A model generated the notes under the pieces. The model made no database searches, had not been told where the DNA came from, and saw only the letters and a program-made list of their open reading frames with translations. A stretch of 64,000 nt of DNA from Streptomyces katrae (lineage in GTDB: Bacteria; Actinomycetota; Actinomycetes; Streptomycetales; Streptomycetaceae), in assembly GCF_000717655.1 (NCBI RefSeq), contig NZ_JNZY01000012.1, positions 62,001-126,000 on the forward strand. Direction: 5' to 3'. This document shows, piece by piece, positions 8,617 through 17,071 of this stretch. Each line of letters begins with the position of its first letter. The first letter of the stretch is position 1. Position numbers and translations under genes: made by a program.

Positions 8617-9509
8617 TCGGCCTGGTCGGCGCGGGAGCCCGCCTGGGCCCGCCCGGCGCCCTCGGTGCTGCCGGCGCCCGCGCCGGCTGCGGCCCGGATC
8701 CGGTTGAACTCCGCGACGTGCTTCTTGTGCTCCTCGTACGTCGCCGAGAACCGGGTGTCCCCCGGTTTGACGGTGACGAAGAACAGCCAGTCGCCGGGTG
8801 TCGGCGCGACGGCCGCTGTGATCGCCTCCAGGCCCGGGCTGCCGATCGGCGTCGGGGGGAGCCCTTGGCGCTCGTAGGTGTTGAAGGGGCTGTCGATCCG
8901 GGTCTCGCTCAGCGTGGTGTCCACCGTGCTGCGGTTGAGCGCGTAGTTGATGGTGGAATCCATCTGGAGCGGCATCGACCGTGCCAGCCGGTTGTGCACC
9001 ACCCGGGCGACTTTGCCCTGGTCGGCGCGGGATTCGGCTTCCGCCTCGACGATGCTGGCGAGGGTGGCCGTCTGATACGGGGTCATCCCGTGCGCCCTGG
9101 CGCCGTCGGCGACGGCTGTGGTCGCGAGCTTCCGATTGGCCGTCTGCACCATGTACGCGAGCAGGGTGGCCGGCGTGGACTGCGAGGTCACCGGGTACGT
9201 CGCCGGGAACAGGAAGTCCTCCGGATTGCCCTTCGCCTCTGCGGGCAGGGCCAGTCCGGCCGTGGCGACCGCAGCCTTGGCGGAGCCTGCCGGGAGCTTC
9301 AGCTCGCGGTCGATCGCGGCGTACACCTGGGGTGCCCGCCAGCCCTCGGGAATGGCCAACTGGCGTGGCTTCTCGGGGGTTTGCCCGCTCCGCAGCAGCG
9401 GAATGAGGGCGGCCGCACCGAGGGCGAGCAGCATGCCGAGGAGGAGCGCCAGACGGCCCCGGCGGGTGAGCCGGGAACGACGCCGTGGCGGCTGGTACTC
9501 ATGACGCAT
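8613..9509 (-). CDS. MltG/YceG-like endolytic transglycosylase
   Basis: Membrane-anchored murein lytic transglycosylase of the YceG family (298 residues). It has a positively charged cytoplasmic start (about residues 1-20), one membrane helix (LALLLGMLLALGAAALIPLL, about 20-40) and an extracytoplasmic catalytic domain. The catalytic Glu is in LASIVEAEAES and other family stretches are present (KVARVVHNRLARSMPLQMDSTI, then LPPTPIGSPGLEAI). In E. coli MltG cleaves nascent glycan strands and sets their length. This copy is shorter than the usual Streptomyces MltG and may be a paralogue. It is convergent with the monooxygenase gene. Confidence 0.92.
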   Translation of the reverse strand: MRHEYQPPRRRSRLTRRGRLALLLGMLLALGAAALIPLLRSGQTPEKPRQLAIPEGWRAPQVYAAIDRELKLPAGSAKAAVATAGLALPAEAKGNPEDFLFPATYPVTSQSTPATLLAYMVQTANRKLATTAVADGARAHGMTPYQTATLASIVEAEAESRADQGKVARVVHNRLARSMPLQMDSTINYALNRSTVDTTLSETRIDSPFNTYERQGLPPTPIGSPGLEAITAAVAPTPGDWLFFVTVKPGDTRFSATYEEHKKHVAEFNRIRAAAGAGAGSTEGAGRAQAGSRADQAD

Positions 9510-9572
9510 GCGGGCACGCTAACTCGCGAAGCGCCACATGTCGGGCATCACGCCCGCACATACGTCATACGA

Positions 9573-11525
9573 TCACACGTTTACCGGTGCAGGCTGCGCG
9601 GCCCCCTCGGCCGACCCGGCCGACTCCCCCGCCTTGGCCGTCTCGGCCGCCTTGGTCGCCTTGGAAGCCGGCGCTTCCCGGACCACTCGGGCCGCTGCCG
9701 TCTCCGGGGTGAGCGCGGCTTCCCTGTCGCGGCGGACCAGGGCCGCGTACCGGCCGTCCGCCTCCAGCAGCTCCTCGTGCGTACCGCGCTCGGCGATACG
9801 GCCCTTGTCCAGGACGACGATCTGGTCGGCGTCGCGGACGGTGGAGAGCCGGTGGGCGATCGTGATCGTGGTGCGGCCCTGGGACAGGTTGTCGATGGCC
9901 CGCTGCACGGCATGCTCGGTGCGGGTGTCGAGAGCACTGGTGGCCTCGTCGAGGATCAGCACCGGGGGGTCGCGCAGGATGGTGCGGGCGATGGCAAGGC
10001 GCTGCTTCTCGCCTCCGGAGAAGCGGTAGCCGCGCTCGCCGACCAGGGTGTCGTACCCGTCGGGCAGGGACTCGATGTGGTCGTGGATCTGGGCCGCGCG
10101 AGCCGCCTCGGCGATCTCCTCGTCGGTGGCGTCCGGCTTGGCGAAGCGCAGGTTGTCGGCGACCGAGGCGTGGAAGAGGTACGTCTCCTGGGAGACCACG
10201 CCTATGGAGCGGGCCAGCGAATCGAAGTCGAGGTCGCGCACGTCCACCCCGTCCAGGGCGACCCGGCCGCCGGTCACGTCGTAGAGCCGGGGCACGAGGT
10301 AGCTCAGGGTGCTCTTGCCCGAGCCGGTCGGGCCGACCACGGCGAGCGAGCCGCCGGCCGGGACGGTGATGTCGATCCCCGTCAGCGTGGGCCCGTGCTT
10401 GGCGTCGTACGCGAAGTGCACGTCCTCCAGCCGGACCTCGCCCCGGGCCCGGTCCAGGCGCACCGCGTCCGCGCGCTCCGTGATGTCCACCGGCAGGTCG
10501 AGGTACTCGAAGATCCGGGCGAACAGGGCGAGCGAGGTCTGGATCTGCACACCGGTCGACAGCAGGCTCACGGCGGGCCGGAACAGGCCCTGCTGGAGCG
10601 TGACGAAGGCGACGAGGGTGCCGACCGAGAGCGAGGGGGCGCCCGACTGCAAGGCTACGCCGGCGGCCCAGTAGATGAGCGCGGGCATGGCGGCCATGAC
10701 GATGCCGATGGTGGACATCCGCCAGCGCCCGGCCATGCTGGAGCGCACCTCGAGGCCGACGAGCTTCTCGGACTCGTCGGAGAAGGACCGGGTCAGCGAG
10801 TCGGCGCGGCCCATCGTGCGGCCGAGCAGGATGCCGCTCACCGACAGCGACTCGGTGACCGTGGCGGCCATGGCGGCCATCTGCTTCTGCCGCTGGAGCG
10901 TGATCCTCTTGCGCTCGCGGCCGACCCGCCGGCTGATCCACACGAACACCGGCAGCAGGAGCAGCGAGACGAGGGTGAGCCGCCAGTCGAGCGCGAGCAT
11001 CGCGACGACGGAGGCGATCACGGCCGTCAGGTTGGAGACGAGCGAGGTCGCGGTGGAGGTGACGGTGGCCTGCATGCCGCCGATGTCGTTGGCTATGCGG
11101 GACTGCACCTCGCCGGTCCGGGTGCGGGTGAAGAAGGCCAGCGGCATCCGCTGGAGCTGCGCGTACACGGCGGTCCGCAGGTCGTGCATGACGCGCTGGC
11201 CGACGGTGGTGGAGATCAGGGTCTGGAGCACGCCGAACACGCTGGTGACGACGGCGGTGAGGATCATGCCGAGCGCGAGCAGGCTGAGCAGCCCGGTACG
11301 CCCCTCGGGGATGGCGACGTCCAGGATCTCCTTCAGCAGGAACGGCGAGGCCACTCCGACCAGCGAGGAGGCGCAGACGAGCAGCCCCACGACGGTGAGG
11401 CGGCCGCGATAGGGGCGGAACAGGCCCACGATCCGGCGCAGCTCACGCGGCTGCTCCGCGGGGGCGGGGCGGTTGGGGTCGAGGGCTTCTTTCGATGGGG
11501 TCCACTTCGGTTCTTCGGGGCGCAT
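9573..11525 (-). CDS. ABC transporter, fused permease and ATP-binding protein
   Basis: 650-residue half-transporter of the multidrug exporter type. Six membrane helices lie within residues about 50-330 (type-1 exporter core). The nucleotide-binding domain follows, with Walker A VGPTGSGKST, Q-loop VVSQETYLF, signature FSGGEKQRLAIARTI, Walker B LILDEATSALD and H-loop TIAHRLSTV, so both ATP-site halves are intact and it can work as a homodimer. ATG 11525 is chosen because GGAGG sits just upstream; the longer reading to 11564 runs into the regulator gap. It is divergent from a MarR gene with an inverted repeat between, suggesting drug-responsive repression. Confidence 0.95.
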   Translation of the reverse strand: MRPEEPKWTPSKEALDPNRPAPAEQPRELRRIVGLFRPYRGRLTVVGLLVCASSLVGVASPFLLKEILDVAIPEGRTGLLSLLALGMILTAVVTSVFGVLQTLISTTVGQRVMHDLRTAVYAQLQRMPLAFFTRTRTGEVQSRIANDIGGMQATVTSTATSLVSNLTAVIASVVAMLALDWRLTLVSLLLLPVFVWISRRVGRERKRITLQRQKQMAAMAATVTESLSVSGILLGRTMGRADSLTRSFSDESEKLVGLEVRSSMAGRWRMSTIGIVMAAMPALIYWAAGVALQSGAPSLSVGTLVAFVTLQQGLFRPAVSLLSTGVQIQTSLALFARIFEYLDLPVDITERADAVRLDRARGEVRLEDVHFAYDAKHGPTLTGIDITVPAGGSLAVVGPTGSGKSTLSYLVPRLYDVTGGRVALDGVDVRDLDFDSLARSIGVVSQETYLFHASVADNLRFAKPDATDEEIAEAARAAQIHDHIESLPDGYDTLVGERGYRFSGGEKQRLAIARTILRDPPVLILDEATSALDTRTEHAVQRAIDNLSQGRTTITIAHRLSTVRDADQIVVLDKGRIAERGTHEELLEADGRYAALVRRDREAALTPETAAARVVREAPASKATKAAETAKAGESAGSAEGAAQPAPVNV

Positions 11526-11560
11526 GGGCCTCCTTCTGACGAGACTCGCATGAGCATAGC

Positions 11561-11585
11561 TCATTGTTACCTATACTCACAATGA
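11561..11585. promoter_or_regulatory. Inverted repeat, candidate MarR operator
   Basis: Arms TCATTGT (11561-11567) and ACAATGA (11579-11585) form a perfect 7-bp inverted repeat with centres 18 bases apart, in an AT-rich patch of an otherwise GC-rich gap between the exporter (start 11525) and marR (start 11612). Arm spacing and placement fit a MarR dimer site controlling both genes. This is inferred from position and symmetry only. Confidence 0.55.
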
Positions 11586-11611
11586 ATCTGGTCCTGGTAC
11601 TGTTTCCCAGT

Positions 11612-12073
11612 ATGAGCACCGCTTCCGAAACCGACAGCACAGACGGCGTCCTCGCCGAACAGCTGCTGCGGCTGACCCGCCGGCTGCACCGGATCCAGAA
11701 GCGCCACCTGGAGCCGCTCGGCATCACCCCCGCCCAGAGCCGGCTGCTGCGCCTCGTCTCGCACTACGACGGCGACGAGCCGCCCCGGATGGCGGACCTC
11801 GCCGCCCGCCTGGAAGTCGTGCCCCGCGCCGTAACCACTCTGGTGGACGGCCTGGAGGCCGCCGAATGCGTGCGCCGCGCGCCCGACCCGGCGAACCGGC
11901 GCGTCATAAGGATCGAGCTCACCGACACGGGCCGCGCCACGCTGCGCCGGCTGCGCAACGCGCGAACCGACGCGGCAGAGGAGATCCTGGCTCCGTTGAC
12001 CGCCGGGCAGCGCGAGGTGCTCGGCGGCCTGCTGAACGCTCTCACGGACGCCCCGATGGAGCGCAGCTGCTGA
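11612..12073 (+). CDS. MarR family transcriptional regulator
   Basis: 153-residue winged-helix repressor. The N-terminal dimerisation helix (residues 10-35) is followed by the HTH (GITPAQSRLLRLV, MADLAARLEVVPRAVTTLVDGLE) and the wing (RAPDPANRRVIRIELTDTG) with the family's DxRxxxLxLT-like core, here NRRVIRIELT. It probably represses the divergent ABC exporter, as MarR/exporter pairs commonly do. The start at 11612 leaves an 86-base regulatory gap containing the inverted repeat at 11561-11585. Confidence 0.93.
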   Translation: MSTASETDSTDGVLAEQLLRLTRRLHRIQKRHLEPLGITPAQSRLLRLVSHYDGDEPPRMADLAARLEVVPRAVTTLVDGLEAAECVRRAPDPANRRVIRIELTDTGRATLRRLRNARTDAAEEILAPLTAGQREVLGGLLNALTDAPMERSC

Positions 12074-12141
12074 GAAGGCCGCCCCCGAGCCCGGGAACGG
12101 GTCCCCGGGGCTAGGCCGAACGAGTAGGCAAGGGGTCGCGC

Positions 12142-15090
12142 ATGCCGCTGCTGGAACCGAGGCCCGGGGCACTGCGCCCGCGCGACATCAGCGGCCCCGC
12201 CCCCGACCGGGTCCCGGAGCACCGGGCCGCCGGCACCCCGGAGCCGCTGCGCACCGAGCTGACGCAGCTGCTGGGCGCCGGGAAGGTGCTGTGGAAGGTC
12301 TCCGACCTGGTCCGCTACGCCTCCGACGCCTCGCCGTACCGGTTCGTCCCGCAGGTGGTGGTGATCGCCGAGGACCTCGACGACGTCTCCGCGGTCCTCT
12401 CGTACGCCCACGGCCGCGGGCGCGAGATCGTCTTCCGCGCCGCCGGGACCTCGCTGAACGGGCAGGCCCAGGGCGAGGACATCCTGGTCGACGTACGCCG
12501 CCACTGGGCCGGCATCGAGGTGCTGGAGGACGGCCGCCGGGCCCGGATCCGGCCCGGCACCACCGTGGCGCGGGCCAACGCCGCGCTCGCCCGGCACGGC
12601 CGCGTCCTCGGCCCGGACCCGGCGAGCGCCGTCGCCTGCACCCTCGGCGGAGTCGTCGCCAACAACGCGTCCGGCATGACGGCGGGCACCACGCGGAACT
12701 CGTACCGCACGCTCTCCTCCCTCACCTTCGTACTGCCCGGCGGCACCGTCGTGGACACGGCCGATCCGCTGGCCGACGAGGAGCTGGCGCACGCGGAACC
12801 GGCGCTGTGCCGCGGGCTGATGGAGATCAAGCAGGAGATCGAGGCGGATCCGGAGCTCGTCGCCCGGATCCGGGCCAAGTACGAGATCAAGAACACCACC
12901 GGCTACCGCCTCGACGCGTACCTGGACGGGACCACGCCCGTCGAGATCCTGCGCGGCCTGATGGTCGGCTCGGAGGGCACGCTCGGCTTCATCGCCGAGG
13001 TCGTCTTCGACACCGTGGCGCTGGACCGCGCGCTCACCAGCGCCCTGCTGTTCTTTCCCTCGCTGCCCGCGGCGGCCGCCGCCGTACCGCTGTTCAACGA
13101 GGCGGGCGCCGTCGCGGTCGAGGTGATGGACGGCAACACGCTGCGCGCCTCGGTCAGCGTCGAAGGCGTCCCCGCCGACTGGTCCGGCCTGCCGAAGGAC
13201 ACCACCGCCCTGCTGGTCGAGTTCCGCGCTCCGGACGAGGCGGGGCGTGCGGAGTACGAGCGCCGCGCCGCCGGGGTGCTCGCCGGTCTGGACCTGGTCG
13301 CTCCCGTGGCCTCGGTCACCAATGCGTTCACCCGTGACGCGAAGACGATCAACGGGTACTGGAAGGCCCGCAAGGCCTTCGTCACGGCGGTCGGCGGGGC
13401 CCGCGCTCCCGGCACCACCCTGATCACCGAGGACTTCGCGGTGCCGCCGTCCCGGCTGGCCGAGGCCTGCGAGGCGCTCCTCGCGCTGCAGGCGGAGCAC
13501 GGTTTCGACGCGGCCGTCGCCGGCCACGCGGCCCACGGCAACCTGCACTTTCTGCTCTCGTTCGACGCAGCGAAGCCCGCCGACGTCGAGCGGTACGGGG
13601 CCTTCATGGAGGCGTTCTGCCGGCTGACGGTGGAGCGGTTCGACGGCTCGCTGAAGGCCGAGCACTCCACCGGCCGCAACATGGCCCCCTTCCTCGAACT
13701 GGAGTGGGGGCCCCGGGCCACCGAGCTGATGTGGCGGACCAAGCGGGTCGTCGATCCGGACGGACTGCTGGCCCCGCGCATCCTCCTCGACCGCGACCCG
13801 ACGGCCCATCTGCGCGGGCTGAAGACGATTCCCCAGGTGGAGGCGGTGGCCGACCCGTGCATCGAGTGCGGCTTCTGCGAACCGACCTGCCCCAGCGAGG
13901 ACCTGACGACCACGCCCCGCCAACGGATCGTGCTGCGCCGGGAGATGATGCGCCAGCAGCCGGGCTCCCGCGTGCTGGACGGGCTGCTCGAGACCTACGG
14001 CTACGACGCCGTGGACACCTGCGCAGGTGACTCGACCTGCCAGCTGGCCTGCCCCGTCGGCATCGACACGGGCGCCGTGATGCGGGACTTCCGCCACCGG
14101 CGGCACAGCCGGCGCGAGGAGCGCGCCGCCGCGCTCGCCGCGACGCGGTTCAAGGCCGTGGAGGGCGCCGCCCGGCTGGCCGTGGCCGCCGCCGACGAAC
14201 TGGTCGACCGGCTGCCCGACCGGGTCGGGAACCGGATCCTGGAGGCGGTCACCGGGGCCGCGCGCAAGGCCGTACGCCCCGACCTGGTTCCGCAGTGGCT
14301 GCCGCAGATCCCCGGCGCGGCCGCACGGAAGCTGCCCGGGACCCGGCGGGTGGGCGCGGCGGCCGTGTACTACCCGGCCTGCGTGAACCGGATCTTCGGC
14401 GGGCCCGAGGGCCGGCCCGGCCCTTCCCTGCCCGAGGCCGTGGTGGCGGTGTCGGAGCGGGCCGGGAAGCCGGTGTGGATCCCGGGCGACGTCGCGGGCA
14501 CCTGCTGCGCGACGATCTGGCACTCCAAGGGCTACGACGCCGGGAACCGGGTGATGGCCAACCGGATCGTGGAGGCCGCCTGGGGCTGGACCGCCGGCGG
14601 GCGGCTGCCGCTGGTGGTCGACGCGTCCTCGTGCACGCTGGGCATCGCGTACGAGGTGGTCCCGTTCCTGACGGACGACAACCGGGCGCTGCACGCGGAG
14701 CTGACGGTCGTCGACTCGGTCGTGTGGGCGGCGGACGAGCTGCTCCCGCACCTGGAGATCCGGCGCACGGTGGGCTCGGCCGTGCTCCACCCGACGTGTT
14801 CGATGCGGCACTTGGGCGACGAGGCGCAGCTGCAGGCGGTGGCCGAGGCGTGCGCGACGGAGGTGGTGGTTCCGGACGATGCGGGCTGCTGTGCCTTCGC
14901 GGGCGACCGGGGCATGCTGCACCCGGAGCTGACGGCCTCGGCGACGGAGCGCGAGGCGGCGGAGGTGACCTCGCGCGCGTACGACGCGCATCTGTCGGCC
15001 AACCGGATGTGCGAGGTGGGCATGGACCGGGCCACCGGCCGCAGCTACTACTCGGCGCTGCTGGAACTGGAGCGGGCCACCCGTCCTTGA
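12142..15090 (+). CDS. FAD-binding and (Fe-S)-binding oxidoreductase (D-lactate dehydrogenase-like)
   Basis: 982-residue fusion. Residues about 45-270 are a PCMH-type FAD-binding domain (REIVFRAAGTSLNGQAQGEDILVDV in two parts, with GGVVANNASGM). The middle is the oxidase C-terminal domain with GHAAHGNLHFLLSFD. Residues about 570-650 hold 4Fe-4S ligands in CIECGFCEPTCPS and CAGDSTCQLACPVGI, and the C-terminal region has CCG-type cysteine motifs (CVNRIFG, CCATIWHSKGYD, HPTCSMRHL, GCCAFAGDRG). This architecture matches quinone-linked D-lactate or D-2-hydroxyacid dehydrogenases. It stands alone, followed by a 145-base gap. Confidence 0.93.
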   Translation: MPLLEPRPGALRPRDISGPAPDRVPEHRAAGTPEPLRTELTQLLGAGKVLWKVSDLVRYASDASPYRFVPQVVVIAEDLDDVSAVLSYAHGRGREIVFRAAGTSLNGQAQGEDILVDVRRHWAGIEVLEDGRRARIRPGTTVARANAALARHGRVLGPDPASAVACTLGGVVANNASGMTAGTTRNSYRTLSSLTFVLPGGTVVDTADPLADEELAHAEPALCRGLMEIKQEIEADPELVARIRAKYEIKNTTGYRLDAYLDGTTPVEILRGLMVGSEGTLGFIAEVVFDTVALDRALTSALLFFPSLPAAAAAVPLFNEAGAVAVEVMDGNTLRASVSVEGVPADWSGLPKDTTALLVEFRAPDEAGRAEYERRAAGVLAGLDLVAPVASVTNAFTRDAKTINGYWKARKAFVTAVGGARAPGTTLITEDFAVPPSRLAEACEALLALQAEHGFDAAVAGHAAHGNLHFLLSFDAAKPADVERYGAFMEAFCRLTVERFDGSLKAEHSTGRNMAPFLELEWGPRATELMWRTKRVVDPDGLLAPRILLDRDPTAHLRGLKTIPQVEAVADPCIECGFCEPTCPSEDLTTTPRQRIVLRREMMRQQPGSRVLDGLLETYGYDAVDTCAGDSTCQLACPVGIDTGAVMRDFRHRRHSRREERAAALAATRFKAVEGAARLAVAAADELVDRLPDRVGNRILEAVTGAARKAVRPDLVPQWLPQIPGAAARKLPGTRRVGAAAVYYPACVNRIFGGPEGRPGPSLPEAVVAVSERAGKPVWIPGDVAGTCCATIWHSKGYDAGNRVMANRIVEAAWGWTAGGRLPLVVDASSCTLGIAYEVVPFLTDDNRALHAELTVVDSVVWAADELLPHLEIRRTVGSAVLHPTCSMRHLGDEAQLQAVAEACATEVVVPDDAGCCAFAGDRGMLHPELTASATEREAAEVTSRAYDAHLSANRMCEVGMDRATGRSYYSALLELERATRP

Positions 15091-15235
15091 CGGGGCGACA
15101 CCCGGCCGGGCGGGCCGCACGAGGGCCGCACAACCCGCCACGTAAGGCCTTGGCCAACGCAAAATCGATTGCCCGGGACCGGTCCGGAAGGCGAACCTTG
15201 CACGGTTTGAACCACTCGACCCGTCATGAGGCGTC

Positions 15236-17071
15236 ATGCAGATCAGCGATCTTCCGTATCCGGACCCCGGGGTACCCGATGCTCGCTCCGGCCCGCGCTT
15301 CCTGGTGTGGCTGGGGCGGGGCCAACTCGGCGGGCAGGCCAGGAGCCTGTGCTGGGGCCTCGTGCACTTCTGCGGCATCGCCGGGCTGCCGTACGCGGTG
15401 GGCCTGGGCGTCGACGCGGTCGTACGGCGCGACGGCGCCGGGCTGCTGCTGGTCGGCGCGCTGCTGGTGCTGACCGGCGTCGCCATCTCGGTCGGCGACG
15501 CGATGCTCCACCGGACCGCCGTCACCAACTGGATCACCGCCGCCGCGCGCGTGCAGCAGCTGCTCGCCCGCAAGACCGCCGAGCTGGGCTCCGCCCTGAC
15601 CCGGCGCGTCGCGGCGGGCGAAGTGGTCGCCGTCTCCACGGGCGACGTGGAGAAGATCGGCTGGTTCGTCGAGGCGGTCTCCCGCTTCCTCGCCGCCGCC
15701 TTCTCCGTCGTCGCCATCTGCGTCGGGCTGCTGTTCTACGCACCCTCGATCGGTGTGGTCGTCGCGATCGGCGTCCCGGTGCTCGCCCTGTCCGTGCTGC
15801 CGCTGCTGCCGCGCGCCACCCAACGCGCCGACATCCAGCGCGAGAAGGCCGGGAAGGCGACCGAGCTGGCCTCCGACACCGTGGCGGGCCTGCGGGTGCT
15901 GCGCGGCATCGGCGGCGAGGAGTTGTTCCTCGGCCGCTACCGCGAGGCCTCGCAGGAGGTCCGCAAGGCGGCCGTGCGCAGCGCCCGGATGTGGGCGCTG
16001 ATCTCCGCGATCCAGGTGCTGCTGCCGGGCGCGCTGCTGATCACCGTGGTCTGGTACGGCTCCGTGCTCGTACTGGACGGCCGGCTGGCGGTCGGCGAAC
16101 TCGTGGCCGCCTTCAGTGCGGTGGCGACGATGCTCTACCCCCTGCGGCACTTCGAGGAGATCGCCATGGCGTACTCCTTCTCCCGGCCCTCCGCCCAGCG
16201 GGCCGCCCGGGTGCTCTCGCTGACGCGTACGGACGCCCCGGAGCCGGCGGCTCCGGCCGCCGGGACTGCGCAGGCTCCGGCTCCGGGCGGGGACCTGTAC
16301 GACCCCGCGACCGGACTCCTGGCCCCGGCGGGCCGGTTCACCGCCGTGGTGTGCGGGGACCCGGACCTGGCGGGCCGCCTGGCCGAGCGCCTCGGCGGCC
16401 ATCCGGCGGACGACGGGCCGGCCGCCGACCGGGGCTCGGTGCTGCTGGGCGGGGTCGCGCTGGACGAGCTCGCCCTGGACACCGCGCGCACGCTGGTCCT
16501 CGTACAGGACAAGGACCCGGTGCTGCTGTCCGGAACCCTGCGCGAGCTGTTCGCCGTACCGGGGTCCGGAGCGGTCGAGCCCGGGGCGGCGCTGGCCGCC
16601 GCCCAGTGCGGGGACGTCCTGGACGCGCTGCTGCAGTCGGCGCCGGACGGGGTGGACGACCCGATGGACGCGCGGATCACCGAGCGCGGCCGGTCCCTGT
16701 CCGGCGGGCAGCGCCAGCGGCTCGCGCTGGCGCGGTCCCTGGCCACCGACCCGGAGGTGCTGGTGCTGGACGAGCCGACCTCGGCGGTCGACTCACACAC
16801 CGAGGCGCGGATCGCGGACGGTATCGCGGCCCTGCGCGCCGGGCGCACGACGGTGGTGCTGGCCTCCTCCCCGCTGCTCCTGGACCGTGCCGACCGGGTG
16901 GTCCTGATCCACGAGGGTGCGGTCGCGGCGACCGGTACGCACCGCGAACTGCTGCACGGCGAACCGCTCTACCGGGCTGTCGTCACCCGCGAGACGGATG
17001 AGGAACAGCGGGTGGCCCGGATGGAACTGACCCGGCGGGAAGCACTCACAGAAATCGAGGAATCCGCATGA
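15236..17071 (+). CDS. ABC exporter subunit A with degenerate Walker A site
   Basis: 611-residue permease-ATPase half-transporter. Six membrane helices lie in residues about 30-310. In the nucleotide-binding domain the P-loop region reads FTAVVCGDPDLAGRL, with no GxxGxGKST, and the H-loop is replaced (VVLASSPLLLDRAD). The signature LSGGQRQRLALARSL and Walker B LVLDEPTSAVD are normal. It therefore supplies the signature half of one competent ATP site. The downstream subunit overlaps by ATGA and has the reverse defect, so the two form an asymmetric heterodimer. The ATG at 15236 is used; upstream is a 145-base promoter gap. The substrate is unknown. Confidence 0.9.
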   Translation: MQISDLPYPDPGVPDARSGPRFLVWLGRGQLGGQARSLCWGLVHFCGIAGLPYAVGLGVDAVVRRDGAGLLLVGALLVLTGVAISVGDAMLHRTAVTNWITAAARVQQLLARKTAELGSALTRRVAAGEVVAVSTGDVEKIGWFVEAVSRFLAAAFSVVAICVGLLFYAPSIGVVVAIGVPVLALSVLPLLPRATQRADIQREKAGKATELASDTVAGLRVLRGIGGEELFLGRYREASQEVRKAAVRSARMWALISAIQVLLPGALLITVVWYGSVLVLDGRLAVGELVAAFSAVATMLYPLRHFEEIAMAYSFSRPSAQRAARVLSLTRTDAPEPAAPAAGTAQAPAPGGDLYDPATGLLAPAGRFTAVVCGDPDLAGRLAERLGGHPADDGPAADRGSVLLGGVALDELALDTARTLVLVQDKDPVLLSGTLRELFAVPGSGAVEPGAALAAAQCGDVLDALLQSAPDGVDDPMDARITERGRSLSGGQRQRLALARSLATDPEVLVLDEPTSAVDSHTEARIADGIAALRAGRTTVVLASSPLLLDRADRVVLIHEGAVAATGTHRELLHGEPLYRAVVTRETDEEQRVARMELTRREALTEIEESA

